Origin: Rhynchonema sp. JSB1_4
Lineage: Eukaryota; Nematoda; Chromadorea; Monhysterida; Xyalidae
Direction of reading: 5' to 3'
Assembly: GCA_030248065.1 (NCBI GenBank)
Contig: JASAMV010005626.1
Location: 1-64,000 of the forward strand
Length of the DNA: 64,000 nucleotides
Shown: piece after piece, positions 37,010 to 49,465 of the stretch
How positions within the stretch are numbered: the stretch's first letter is position 1
Layout: every line of letters begins with the position of its first letter
Made by a program: the position numbers and the translations under genes
Notes under the pieces: model-generated
Seen by the model: the letters and a program-made list of their open reading frames with translations, nothing else
What the model was told of the DNA's origin: nothing
Database searches by the model: none

Positions 37010-37980
37010 AAGACGTAGGGCCGGTCAAGACGTAAGGTTCGGCGACACGTAGGGTTGGACAAGACGTAGGGTACAAGCGGCAAGACGTAGGGTTCACTGG
37101 TCAAGACGTAGGGTTCATGAAATGTAAAAAGTTTGAAAAGTGGTAGGAATCTGCCATGCATGGAGATGTATCACCGTGGTTCAGTGCATGGCATGCACCC
37201 GCTCTGTTTCAAGTCATATTGAGCATTGGATATGCACGATTGGACCGTTTTATCCGAAACATCACAAGTTGTCAAAAATATGACATATACCACTTACAAG
37301 GTAAATGTTCAATTAGCACGCACGCAAGCTGAAATGAAGCTGGCACGTGCGTATCTTCACCGATTTCAACCATTCAGGTACCAAACAATTCCGGCTGCGA
37401 TGCTGAACACATTGGTTGTACTCATTTCACGGTTGCTTAAAGTTTCGTTGGTCAAATGAGCGATATACGCCCATGTGCACCTGCCATGGTACATACATAC
37501 ATATGGCAGGTGCACACGGGCGTATATCGCTCATTTGACCAACGAAACTTTAAGCAACCGTGAAATGAGTACAACCAATGTGTTCAGCATCGCAGCCGGA
37601 ATTGTTTGGTACCTGAATGGTTGAAATCGGTGAAGATACGCACGTGCCAGCTTCATTTCAGCTTGCGTGCGTGCTAATTGAACATTTACCTTGTAAGTGG
37701 TATATGTCATATTTTTGACAACTTGTGAAGTTTCGGATAAAACGGTCCAATCGTGCATATCCAATGCTCAATATGACTTGAAACAGAGTGGGTGCATGCC
37801 ATGCACTGAACCACGGTGATGCATCTCCATGCATGGCAGATTCCTACCACTTTTCAAACTTTTTACATTTCATGAACCCTACGTCTTGACCAGTGAACCC
37901 TACGTCTTGCCGCTTGTACTCTACGTCTTGTCCAACACTACGTGTCGCCGAACCTTACGTCTTGACCGGCCCTACGTCTT
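37010..37980. mobile_element. near-perfect 970-bp palindrome with GACGTAGGG repeats
   Basis: Two arms of about 478 bp meet at about 37495 (catggtacatacatacatatgg) and differ at only a few bases. The outer 110 bp of each arm carries five or six copies of aagacgtaggg spaced 10-25 bp, which looks like a subterminal binding-site array. Each arm also holds the same 77-codon open frame, reading outside-in (37226-37459 plus; 37531-37764 minus). Outer ends are agacgtaggg / ccctacgtct. No target duplication is obvious. Absent from unit 2. Confidence 0.85.
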
Positions 37981-38507
37981 GGCCAGATAACTGGTATACA
38001 ATACCCCTTGTTTGAATTATCAAAGTAAAAGCTGGTGCGCGCGATGTTCTCGTTTGTTTGTTCTTGTTAACCGTTTCAACAACGAATCATACACGTCACG
38101 TTTTTTGACTTTGACATGCAAAATCGATTGAGAAAATCATTCTCCTTTTTACACGTCATAATAAGAAAGAACAGTACACAGAAGTCGATAATGAAGATAA
38201 ACTAGCATAAGCTGCCAGAAGACTCAATGCCGAGTCACTCTTTTCTCCAGGCCACCATCTGACGTTACTTTCATATCTTGAAAGACGTTGGTTCTTTTCC
38301 AGCAGATATCCATCCCTTTCGACACACATTAGTGTGTTCTTGTTCTTTCGTCACAATCTTTTGCGCATCAGCTGAAGAAAAATATGAAAATTCTCTACCT
38401 AGTTTGTTTAAAAACGTTCAGGGGCATGGGCGGCATCAAGTTTGGTGATTGGTCAGGCTCTGCCTCATTCACTATTTTGTCTCGATGACATAGACTTGCT
38501 GATGCCG

Positions 38508-38756
38508 GAGCTCAAGTTTGCAGAGACTGACCGATGCGATAGCCCTCGGGGGAGCTCAAGTTTGCAGAGATTGACGGATGCGATAGCCCTCGGGGGAGCT
38601 CAAGTTTGCAGAGATGGACCGATGTGATGGCCCTCGGAGAGCTCAAGTTTGCAGAGACTGACGGATGCGATAGACCTCGGGGAGCTCAAGTTTGCAGAAG
38701 CTGAACGATGCAATGGACCTCGGCGGAGCTCAAGTTTGCAGAGGCTGACCGATGCT
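38508..38756 (+). repeat. 43-bp GAGCTC satellite patch, copy 2
   Basis: Same six units as 11721-11969, carried along by block A. Confidence 0.9.
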
Positions 38757-39039
38757 GTGTGGCCTGCGGTCGCTTTGTGCCAACAGTACTTTAGCGTATT
38801 GCTTCTCTTGTGCCTCACTGCATGCATGCGTGTGCAACTGGACGTGTTTCGTGTGAACGTAGAGATTCGCAAATCATCCAGATTCAACGTTACCCAGTTG
38901 TATTGTTGCAAGGTGCAAGTTCAGTAAAGCAATATATCGAGAAGTGAAACAAGTTTGTAAAAAAACACCAAAGTAAACCAATTCACCACAAGCCAACGTT
39001 CTCATTAGTTATACGGTTTCTTGTGCTTTGTCTTCATTG

Positions 39040-39402
39040 TTATTCATCCACTTTCTCATATCCATTCAAGTTCTTTCCATCCAACTGCTCTCCATTGATA
39101 TTCAGATTGAGCATGAACATTGAGCCATATGGACATTTGCACACCAGTCCATACACTGGGGCGAGCGAAACACTTGCCACTCGGTGTATAAAGGCTTCAC
39201 ATCGTTGGTTCTGTCGCATGGATTGACAACATGGTCGTTCCGCAGTTGTAGTGGTTGTTGGCATGATGAGAGGGCTGTGCATGAAGAGTCGTTTCAATTG
39301 ATCACAAAAAACAATAAAGCAGATTAAAAAAATATCACGCACATACGGTGAACACATATACCAAAACTGGAGTCCACAGAAAATTCCACCCACGCTCATC
39401 AT
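39040..39402 (-). CDS. possible 120-aa protein, second copy
   Basis: Identical open frame to 12251-12613; see that entry for the peptide. Equally uncertain. Confidence 0.33.
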   Translation of the reverse strand: MMSVGGIFCGLQFWYMCSPYVRDIFLICFIVFCDQLKRLFMHSPLIMPTTTTTAERPCCQSMRQNQRCEAFIHRVASVSLAPVYGLVCKCPYGSMFMLNLNINGEQLDGKNLNGYEKVDE

Positions 39403-40439
39403 TCAGGACTATACTTCCGTTGACGGACCGCAGTTAACGATATGCGTTGACGCAAACAATTAGCCAAGACTCGCACAAACTTATAATACCAAATTACAGA
39501 CCATAAAAATTGACGTATTGGGTGGATTATGATGCTGGGAGCCCGCTTGCCATAGGAATCCAAGTGATGTATTGGTCTATACCAACACCTATACCTTCAA
39601 GGACGTCTTGATATATCCACAGTGCGCGTAGTGAGATCAGATAGGATGGCACACTCGCGCGTGTGAGCTGCCCATAATAAATAATGCATGAGCTGAGGAA
39701 CTAAGTTATGCGACCACCCCCCATTATGAAACACTATAAAAAGACAAACTGCTCTAACACGGGTGTCCGTTGTTGGGAACAACGCAGATCGAATCTTTCA
39801 TGTGCCCTGTTCCTGAGGGCACTTCACTTTTGTGATGAAACAGCCTTGGCAGCCTTTGGGTCGTTTCGTTCTAAACTTCAACCCAGCCAGCTGCTGTTTC
39901 AAAATAATTCGGGTATAAAGATCAAAAGGGTTCTTGTACAGGGACTCATAGTGTAGCCTGTATGTCTTTGATTATTACACGGTAAATCAATGTACGAGGA
40001 CCAAGGTTACGGTATTGTAGATCTATTATGATACGTTACGGGTAATCAATACATTACCGGGTTACGGTATCGGACGGATTTCTTGATGGCTATATGGGAT
40101 GGCGTGATGATGCTGGGTGATAATATGCCTCTGGGTATACAGCGGATCCAGAAGGGCGGCTCCTTTTATCGGGACACTATATCACACGATCACCTGTCCA
40201 TGATTAGTCACCGATGGTTAGGTTTGGTACGCATGGATAAATTGGGAAGCATAGGTGTCACATGGGGTGTCACATGCGTGTGACGACATATGTACATATT
40301 TGTGTCACCACCCAGAGACTGTCCGGAATGTGATGTACGTCAAGGGATGTCATGTGTAGGTGGGTGTTGTTCGTTATGGCAGTTTCTCTTCACACAGGTT
40401 ATGATTGAGACAGCGCGACGATATTGAAACGGATGTGAT

Positions 40440-41127
40440 CAGGGTTGGGCAAAAAAATTTTTTTTTTTAAAAAAATTTAAAAAAAAGGTTTTTGAAAAAA
40501 TTAAAAAAAAATTTTTTTTTAAATTTTCGGGGGAACAAAATGTTCCAAAACGTCCAAAAATGGCCTTTTTGGGGGTTATTTTTTGTCATTTTTTCTCAAG
40601 GGTAGAAAAATTTTCTTCACAAAATCACCTTTGGGGCATGTATTTGGTACCTAAGATACCCCAAATGATGTTATTATACCTTCCCGTGATACTTGGGACA
40701 CAGTATGCACGTGCCCACATGGTACTTCGATGTCATACCCCATCAGGTCGGTCATATACGACTGATTCAGCTACCCGACAAGTATTTCTGCAGCTTATAT
40801 TCTCAATTCTGTGTGGTTTATGAGTGAATCCTGCTTATTCGGTCACAAACTGTTGTGTCCGATACCACAGAGCAGCAATCATCGGTCCATATCAAGCACA
40901 GACTGTTGGATCGCACCTAAATGACGTAAACACCCTTGATAAGTGATGCAAACCAAGTCACAAAAGTGACTTGTCAATTAAAGTTGCATTTTTTTCGCGA
41001 TTTTGCGCGTTTTTTAGGCAAATTTTGTAAAATTTCCCCGTATCTCAGACTTTTTAAAAAAAAATTTTTTTTTTAAAAAAATTTTTAAAAAAAAAACTTG
41101 TTTAAAAAAAATTTTTTTCCAACCCTG
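40440..41127. mobile_element. hAT-type MITE, duplicated copy
   Basis: cagggttgggc ... ccaaccctg with gatgtgat on both sides. It differs from 13650-14335 mainly by lengths of A and T runs and a gtc/gta change, as expected for homopolymer slippage or read error. Confidence 0.9.
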
Positions 41128-41980
41128 GATGTGATTATTCTAAATATAACGTCTGACTAAAAGCATCAGACAAACGAGGCCCCGGATGCAGCACATAGGC
41201 AATAATAATGTAAATGCAACGACATGCTCTGTGTCCAGGTAGAAATAATATAACTGTAGCTACTGTAGGTAACTACAGTGATGCTCACCGTATCAGGCTA
41301 CTTTGCGTTTGCTAACGAGTCCCGCGCGCGCCCATTTTATGTATCAATACAAAGCAAGGCAGCAGCCGGGCTGTGTTCGCACGCACTAGCGCGCGTTTTT
41401 CCCGTCTCATGCTTGTGGTAGGCAGCATGCGGCAGTTCAAACATTTTGGGTTGGTAGTGCTAATTATCAACTGCACACAAGAGTGCACATATGTATGTGT
41501 CAGAGCACTGTAGGTGCATATTTTGGGGTTTATACATATCAGCTTAATTTTGTGCATCAATGTTTGGAAATAAAAAGCGAATACCATTTCCACATCATTA
41601 CGTACATGTGATCTCAAAAAGCACTAAATTGCTGTTTTTAGCGAGAAACCTAACTAATCGTTCGGGCCTTTCGATCGCTGATCATCGATAAGTTTTCCAG
41701 GTGAATGCCGGGTCTTCGAGCCTGACCGGCGCAAGCGCGCACATTTTCATTCAGACTTCCGCGCTTTTAATTCTCTATGCTCCCATAAAAAATTGGCCAC
41801 TTTGACATATTATGAGGCCTGTCAGGGACACATCAAAGCGCGCACTGTGTGTGACAGCTGACAATTGCACACATAAAGCGCGGGCCAAAAGACCGCCGTC
41901 ACACACTTTTCAATTCATTCATTGCTTTTTTCTATCCCTGTTCTGAAAGTTTGAGCCAACATTTTCCATATGCAAACAAG

Positions 41981-42076
41981 ACAAACACCAACACACAAAC
42001 ACAACAAACAACACAACCCCCAAAACCCCAAAAAAAAAAAAGAAAAAATTAAAAAAAAATAATATATAAAAAAAAA
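41981..42076. other. A/C-rich filler at the block A to DAP1 junction
   Basis: acaaacaccaacacacaaac, then mixed C/A and a long A run up to gaagagctcaaagg. Composition differs sharply from both neighbours. The DAP1 start codon should lie here but is not present. Confidence 0.55.
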
Positions 42077-43124
42077 GAAGAGCTCAAAGGCGGTCATCCA
42101 CCTGCAGGTTTGTGTGTGTGTGTCAGCAATTTGAAATCAAATTGAAGTGGTCTTACCCAAGCGTAAATTTTCGGACAAGCCGAAACTGCACTTCAAATAT
42201 TTTGGCTTGATAGACTCGCTAACGAACTAAAAATTGATTGTTCTCCAGTTTCCACGATTTCCTCTTTGTTTCAGTAAAAGTAGCCGGCGGCGTTCGAATT
42301 GTGACGAAACCGAAAGCTCATCACGAACACATGACCAAAAAGGAAAGGCATGAGAACGAGGAACTAGAACAACTGTAAGTTGACATTTTTGAATGCATGC
42401 ATGTTCTGGTATGCACTGCTGTTGCCTGGATCTCAGATTTTGTCTACGTGTTTCAGAGGTCCGAATGAGGAACAAAAACAAGTGGTCGCTGGTGTTCCCG
42501 TCAAGGTCGTTGGTTTTCTGTGTTTTGTGTCAGCTTTTAGCCTTTTTCATTTATGTTTTCGTTGGTGCACTCGCTCGCCTCGTCCTGGCTTCGGCACCAG
42601 ATGGTTGCCCGTCACGTTAACCATCTGGGCCCGGTCCACAGAAGCGGATTACCTTAACCTTAACACTAACATTGACACTTACGCTAACACTAACGTTGAT
42701 ACTAACACTAACGTTGACACTAACACCAACACCAACGCAAGGATTTTCTCTTTTCTGTTTCTTTTTATGTTAGCGTTTGTGTTAGTGTTATTGTAAACGT
42801 TAGTGTTAGTGTAAGTGTCAATGTTAGTGTTAGTTTAATCCGCTTCTGTGGACCGGGCCCTGTTCATGCTTATACCGTGCTTATACCATGCTCATACCGT
42901 GCTTTTTGCCACTTTATCGCTGTCAACCTTGAGCTCTCAGTTCATCAACAGCCGCATTATGTCCACGGCAGCGCAGCCAATCTAATTTCGAAGCCAACGC
43001 AATTTAGGGCGACAAAGATTTCCCGCCAGACGCCGTGCGTTCGTATCACGAGAAGCCAATGCCAACTAATCAACCCAAAGTGCACCAAAGTCACGGCCAC
43101 AACATTCAACAACCGAGAAAGTGA
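42077..43124 (+). CDS. DAP1: DAP1 (death-associated protein 1) homolog, 5' end missing
   Basis: DAP1 proteins are small, proline-rich cytosolic proteins; the human protein is an mTOR substrate that restrains autophagy. Exons: end of exon 1 (..-42107), 42275-42374, 42457-42505, 43008-43124. All joins keep frame. Diagnostic conserved stretches are KGGHPPAVKVAGGVRIV (exon 1/2 join), VVAGVPVKGDKDFPPDA (exon 3/4 join) and the C-terminal HNIQQPRK. Together about 98 codons are visible, close to the family length of about 100 residues. Exon 2 has an unusual His/Glu/Lys-rich run (KAHHEHMTKKERHENEE). The start codon is lost in the low-complexity filler upstream. Intron 3 holds an inverted-repeat element with a TAAC core. 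Confidence 0.9.
42625..42862. mobile_element. MITE in DAP1 intron 3
   Basis: Ends gggcccggtccacagaagcg and its mirror cgcttctgtggaccgggccc; the interior is (ttaacactaacg)-type repeats that are themselves mirrored. Length about 238 bp. The ends resemble hAT (right end ccctg), but an 8-bp target duplication is not visible. Confidence 0.75.
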
Positions 43125-43129
43125 ACGGC

Positions 43130-45740
43130 CCCTGACATTGCGATAATGAGCTGAATTCCGCTGAGATACACTGGAAAATGTTGTGATAAACTTTTTGGAA
43201 GATTTACTATTTTTTGAGAAAACAGATTCTTTCTATAAATCGATGCAAGATCTTGTGCTAATGTCGCTGGTTTGTTACGGTTGATTACGGTATGATATCA
43301 ATATGTATACGAATGGAGAGTTCTCGGTTTTATTAGGTTTTCTTTTGGGATGCTTTGGGGTTCAAGGTATTCTGTAGATAATGCTCACATTTTGCCTTCA
43401 AGTGTGTGTTATTGTTTTTGGTTTTGCTCTCTTGGCTTCTCAGATGTTTCTTGCATGTAAGGTAGTTTATAGTCGTATGTTCCTGTCGTCAATGCACATC
43501 ATCAACTCAGCCCTAATACCGTGTTCGCGCTTGTTTGCGTTCAGGACCTTAGTTGACGATTTGCATTGATGACGACCAAACGATTAGCCAATGCCAATTG
43601 GCGCGGTTAGTTCGGGCAAGTATTTCACTGGGTTCGGGTGATTGTGGCTCTTTCCCACCGCACTTGTCTTTTCAAATTCTACCGTTCTATTCTGTTTCTC
43701 AACATTTCCTACTTACTAGGTACATATATATAATAACTTGAAAATTTTCAAACATCATAACATTGCCTTCATGTCAGTGTCCCGAACGTACCATGTCAGT
43801 GCTTCTGCTAAGAGCGATGCCGTGCACATATTTTTCCAATCTATCTGCAATATATTTTTTCTGCTGTATTTCATTTCTACAAATCAATCGTCAACACTCT
43901 TGTGCTATGGCAACATGGTTGTGGTAACAAACGCTTCTTTTTATTCAAATTACTGTATATGCTCTAATTCTCGAACTTCTATCAAACCTTGATTTGATTC
44001 AAAAATTATATGCTAACCATTTCTAATGAAACGAAGATATGAATGCCATTATCAATGCTGTGTTGTTGTTCGGCATCTGTGTACGCATACACTGTTTCTT
44101 CTTTTTCTATGACCAATCTTCAAATGCACTAGTGAAAGGCGCACTCAAAAATTATGTTACGGTACGTATGAAAGTATATTTCTGCCGGGTATAAAACAAA
44201 AAAAGCGGTTGTGGTCCATGTATTTGGCGCACCACTTGCCTGAAATCATTTCCATTCCATTTACCACCGCCGGGCCGCAAATTGTGACGCCGGTGGTCGA
44301 AAAAATGACCATAGGCTGTTTTCTCGTCTGCACACGACAAGACGCACTGATTGAAATTGAAATAAAGTTTTTTTATGGTATAGGGGACATTTAGCAGCAC
44401 GCTCGCAGTCAAAACAGGTCGTCATGAAGAAGTTTTTCTCGCAAACCAAATGGTCCCCTGAGGCCGGCCAAGGTTGGGTGTGTCTTGGGTGTATGATTAA
44501 TTCGCGTTATTACCGACCACGCAGGCTGTCTGCCAGCTTTCAATATTGAATACCAAGTTCCGCCGGAAAATGGTTTGTTTGACGACTGCCCTAACCCCAC
44601 CCGGGAGGTAATCCAAATGCCTGTGAGAAACTTTAAAGCGCATGATAAGAAAGCCTGGTGTTTGCGATACTTATGTATAGCTTAGTCACTGGGTTGGTGG
44701 TGCATGCAGTGAGAAAATTTTGGCAATGGCAACATATACGTGTATTTCACATGGCGCATGTCCGGCGTAGCATAAACCGATTTCGGTAATCCACTTTTTG
44801 TGTGAGCCCTACGTCCATTTCAGCACTGGACCTGGGTTACTGTGTGTTTTGTTCATCAACGCATGGAAGCAATTTCTTTCCGTGCGCCACCGAACTAAAC
44901 TCGCTGTATTTTGGTACGCAACTTTGTGCCAAATCAGTGTCATGTGCACTTGTCCGCGGGTCACATGGTGCCAAAAATGCATAACAAAACAAAGCACAAC
45001 GACGCGGAAATCGGGAAGAAATGTCTCTGAACATGCGTTGTGTGAGCGAAGCATTGTCTCCGTGGGGTACTGTGTGCTGCACCGCGCCAGTCTTTGGCAA
45101 TTTGTTGCTCCGTCCGTCTGGTGCGTATTCCGTGGCTTACTGACCTTGTCGTCGCAACTCGTAATCGCTAATTATACTCCGTTTTCTGTATAGTCTCTGT
45201 CAGGGTCTTTGTGTCGCAAAGGCTTTCGCCTTTTTTTAAATGGTTCACTCGTCATGTGTCTTCGCGATGGTGGCATACTGCTTGTATCGCCCACTTCTGT
45301 CCGCCCCGGGTACGACAACAAGTATAGAAAGTATGTACGAACAAAGAGAATTGCCGAACGATGGTTTGTGGCGCCAAGTGCCTTCGCATCTGGCACATCG
45401 TGACTTTCTCTCGTTATCTTTTCGTGTCGAGCAGATCCTGATCCGTTTTTTTGGCTGCGCCGAGCCCTAAACACCGCATTTTTTTGTCGTTTCTGCGGTG
45501 GCGTTATCAGTGTGGGATAAATATCGTTTGTGCACGATACGATAGCAGCCCAAGAAGGTCGCATTTTTCTCAACGAACGAGGCGCGCACGGTCTAAATTT
45601 GTAGCTGCGCGGTGTCACATCGAATCTAACGTAAACCTGTGGCCTGGCCTCCATGATGGTCTTAGTGACTCACAATATCACGCATAGCGCCAGGGAGCAT
45701 AATGTTTCTTTCTCGTATATGCACAGTGCTAGGCTAATCC
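43130..45740. other. no gene confidently recognised
   Basis: At 44219-44397 a plus-strand frame (MYLAHHLPEIIS...PQIVTPVVEKMTIG) looks protein-like and ends near an aataaa, so it could be a last exon, but no acceptor or partner exon is evident. 43.2-44.1 kb is A/T-rich and featureless; 44.8-45.7 kb has several overlapping open frames without splice support. Confidence 0.3.
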
Positions 45741-45750
45741 CCGGAACTTG

Positions 45751-46344
45751 TCAGTCACATCCAACTGACTGACTCGGGATCATAAATCGCTTTTGAACCG
45801 AGGTCGATCTTCTCGTCCGCGACCGCCACCGCCATGCATTCTGCTTTATCTTATCAGTTGCGGGTCTGGCGTCGGACCAACGCGCACAATTCCCCCGTCC
45901 AGCATTAGGCTGCCTACAGACTCGCTCTGATGTATTACCCCTGATCTCAAGCTTCTCCATAAAGTTGAGATTTGTCAACAACCAAGCAACTCCCAACAAT
46001 GGTGGGGCACACCAGCAGGCATCATTGTGAATCCGCATGATACTACATGGTACTGGTGCAATGTGGCCGAATTTCTTGTCCCAGATATTGCGTTGTATAT
46101 AATAGCAGACTGCTGCCTTACCTGCATATATGCACTGTACCCCCGGGTCAGGCGTACCGCCCGCACACTTACAAAAAAGTATATTTTGGCAATTTTGTGC
46201 TTTTTTATTCTTGCGCGCTTCTGCGACCTGTCTCTGGTACTTGACAGCCCCAACCGATTCAGTCAAATTGATAGCTGCCGCAAAGCGGAAGTTGCCGCTT
46301 ATTGCTGTCTTTCGAACCGGTTTGGCACTTGCTAAACGTTCATG
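45751..46344 (-). CDS. partial gene: two exons around a 51-bp intron, Cys-containing
   Basis: Exon 46344-46173 (57 codons plus one base) follows a ggttacag acceptor and ends at a strong gtaagtgtg donor. The next exon starts at 46121 after atatgcag; phases join through a TGT codon. Because the intron is 51 bp it reads through in frame, which would hide it from an ORF search. Peptide: ...ISGNFRFAAAINLTESVG, VKYQRQVAEARKNKKAQNC, then AVCYYIQRNIWDKKFGHI and CSIMRIHNDACWCAPP. The 3' boundary is not settled; the frame stays open to 45751. Five Cys within about 45 residues suggest an extracellular fold. Family not recognised. Confidence 0.4.
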   Translation of the reverse strand, partial: HERLASAKPVRKTAISGNFRFAAAINLTESVGAVKYQRQVAEARKNKKAQNCQNILFCKCAGGTPDPGVQCIYAGKAAVCYYIQRNIWDKKFGHIAPVPCSIMRIHNDACWCAPPLLGVAWLLTNLNFMEKLEIRGNTSERVCRQPNAGRGNCARWSDARPATDKIKQNAWRWRSRTRRSTSVQKRFMIPSQSVGCD

Positions 46345-46349
46345 CTGTA

Positions 46350-47236
46350 ACCGTCATTATGAAGGAAATCGACGATGTACCGATGGCCCATAAACGCATG
46401 CAAACCTTTGTGCTGGTTCTACGTCACATTGCACGTGGAAGTAATTGTGCACCTGAAACGACACAACCGCTTCGGCTAAAGTTTAGCTGTGCGCTTGCTT
46501 GACACCTTGCTTGCATCATTTGTTGATGTATGTATAGCCTGTAAACCACTGCGTGTTGCGTTTCTCCCTCCAATTGCGGTTTTGCAGCGCAAAGTGCACG
46601 CCCATCTTGGGGGAGATTGAGCACACCACCACCGCGTCTGACGGTGTTTGTGCTGCAGCGTGCGTGCCTTCCATTTATTTTCGTCATGCCTTGAATGCTT
46701 AAATGTTTTATGTTTTTGCTTGTTTTCGCGTCACAATATTTCTTGCGTAGGTGCGGGCTCATCTCGAACGGTCCACTTGTTTACGCGTGTTTGCGTCGAG
46801 CGAGCGTATGCCGCGCCAAAAAACCGCAGCTTTTGTTCCCGCCCACTGCTCGAAATTTGAATTCCATCAGATGTCAAGCTGACCCGACGGGGCTTTGAAG
46901 TCTGCTGCATTGTGTGTGTGTGTGTGTGTGTGCACTTCACTCAAAAAAGTTGTTAGTTCTGTATTTGCGCGGTGTTAGCGCTACACGCTCTATACATAGA
47001 GCAGCGCACTCCAAAGTCAGCGACATCAGGAACAAGTACTGTATGTATCAAGTCAATTTGCGTTCGTTCAACTTGCAGAAAACAAACGTCTGTTTGGGAC
47101 GGCGCGAAAACGAAGCACATAGAAAAAGTCGGATGCAAACATACAAAATTCTGCTGCCGCTTATAGAGTGTGCCTAAATGCAAAACGATGTCGCAGACGA
47201 CCAACCAACAAGCGGTCATTTTCTGAGTTGCACTGA
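46350..47236. other. no gene recognised
   Basis: A plus-strand frame at 46350-46502 (KEIDDVPMAHKRMQTFVLVL) is protein-like but unsupported by splice sites. A gt microsatellite lies at 46911-46931. Confidence 0.3.
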
Positions 47237-47240
47237 TTGT

Positions 47241-49465
47241 CGTCTGAAATGGCCTATACAGTAATCCAGCGCAAACACCAGCACTACGGCGCGTGTGGTG
47301 GTGAGACAGGCGGCAGCAGCAGCAACTGCGGCACGGCCATCGCACTCGTCTCGCCCACCCAATACCGCGGTCATGCGGATGCGACCGCGCATTTGCATTA
47401 TTTATACAATCGACGTGGCAAATTGCATTATTCATCGATCGCAACGAAGAATAATGCGACGTCATCAAGTCCATCATTGCACGGTCCTCCATCTGCTGTG
47501 ACGTCCAATTATCATGTCATTTGTCCCTCGCCATCAATGCCTAGTCGATTACTGAACAATGTTGATACACAACTGGATGATACAAGACGTTACTGCTCGC
47601 AACAACGCAACGGCGCCGCCGATTCGCCGGGTTTGATGAATTTACTTAATTTTGGGGTAATATGCACACACACCTGCTGTTTTCGGGTGTGGTTCCTTTG
47701 CCAGGTAATTTTCTTTTCAAAACATCGTGTCAGCGCACGCTATGAAGATTAAAACGAAGAGTAACCGAACTGGTTTTGACCCACAAGCTGCTGCTTTCGG
47801 CCGATGTAGTTGTAAGACGTGCAGTCTTAAAGTAATTTATCAGCCACATTCAGAACTTCAACACAATTGGTCAAAGAAACTGAAAGTGGCCAATTTCCTA
47901 AACATTTGTTTTCCGGTGCTCGTGGTCGCTCCGGCAAAGGCATACTTAGTACATGAATACGTATTCTTCTTGTAGCACAAGCCATGAGCAAAAAAACAAT
48001 ACCGGTTCGGCAATTACCACGTCGTGCCACGCAGGAAATGGTGACATTTTGCGTGCGTCACGGATTCCCAATTGGACAAAAGTGCACGTACCTACCGTGC
48101 TTGTGCTAATTGGGACAACTGTTGCTCACGCACAGCATTATGTGCACACTGTAGGAAAAAAGCCAAGACATTCCTTATATGAGGAGTATCGTGGTTTGGT
48201 GTAGGTTACATATCTGCCATAGCTCCCAAATCCCTAAACTGCGACTGTCAGACATAATCTATCAACCTCAACATGCGCACTCTTGTAGGCCCGAACAACA
48301 TCGACTTTTCAGTTGTGACCCCGTCACCAACGAGCGTACCCGAACGGACGTTCTGGCTGACGGGACTGATGCGCCGTTCAAAATCGTTGGAGGTGTCGAA
48401 ATATTTGCACGAGCAGAAACAAACGGCAGCCTGCTGCGCATGGTCGCATTATTTGGACAGCGGAAACCATCAGCATGACGACCATGACGAGCACGAAGCC
48501 AAGAACAGACAGATCAGATTTGCTCAGGTTCGGGATTTTTTTAGAGGCGGACGAGCAGAGCAAAGCACATTTGAGCAAGACTACATTGAGCAAGTGAAAA
48601 AGAGCAGGGGCCAAAAGAGCAGAACCTAAAAACGAATAGGCCTAAGCCTAAGCCAAGCACAAAACAGGCAAGACCAAAGCCAAGCCAAGCCGAACCAAAA
48701 TCAGCCCCCGCAAGCCACACAAAACCCCCCGCCCAAGACCCCCAAGACCACGAAAAGCAAAAACAACCCCCGCCCAGGACAAAACAAAACAGAACAAAAA
48801 ACACCAAACCACACGCAAAAAAAAAACACCCACAACACCCCCCCACGACACACCCCACCACCCCACCCCCCCCCCCCCCACCAACCCCCCCCCCCCCAAC
48901 CCACCCCCCCCCCCCACACCACCAACCCCCCCCCCCTTGGTTGATTTTGCTGTCTTGTTGTGTTTAAAATTTGTTCTGGAAATTGTATTTAAATCAGATA
49001 TACATCCCGTTTCAGTAGCACATCATGTTTCTCTCGTGAATCACGGTTTCACGGCCGAGGTATGGGAACATCTTGGTCAAGCGTTGGTCGATATGTTTCT
49101 GATGCAGGAACAGATACAGGTCGGTGTTCACCACATCTGTTTCCGTCACCACACGTCAGACACACCCTTAAAACCCACAGCTGCGCTTGCAGGGTTACCC
49201 GGAAGCGCGTCGCGCCTGGATGCACTATTTTGCGTATCTGATCGACCAACTGTCCAGCGAATTCACGCGACAGGCGCAGCAAAAGGATAGGCTGGCTGAT
49301 TTGGAAAGAAAGAACAACGAATCGGAACATAAAGCTGAAAACTCAAAATATGGGACGCAAAAGTGTGAAGTTGGCAACAAGAAAAACAGAAAATCGCGAT
49401 CGGAAGAGCAGCCACCTCCGATCGACGTCGTTGTGGAGCAAAGGCGTGCTTCCACCCTTGTATGA
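47241..49465 (+). pseudogene. globin copy lacking its middle exons
   Basis: Exon 1 sequence from HLHYLYNRRGK onward (47391-47656) and exons 5 and 6 (49016-49119, 49193-49465) are kept and open. Exons 2-4, with most of the globin core, are replaced by the filler 48652-48938. Upstream of 47391 the sequence is unrelated to copy 1, although an ATG at 47241 stays in frame. The exon 5 acceptor here is the regular gtttcag and exon changes are few (cta/ctg silent; F to D in the tail). If the filler hides lost sequence, this could be an intact gene in the real genome. Confidence 0.6.

Larger units (their letters stand above)
38261..41980. repeat. segmental duplication block A, copy 2
   Basis: Copy of 11474-15539, without the 351 bp at 14909-15260. 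It ends at tgcaaacaag and passes into A/C-biased filler. The hAT MITE inside (40440-41127) keeps the same gatgtgat flanks as copy 1, so it was present before the duplication. Confidence 0.95.

Noticed and set aside
42650..42840. TTAACACTAAC runs that look like telomeric repeats
   Set aside because: They are the mirrored core of a MITE bounded by clear inverted ends inside DAP1 intron 3.
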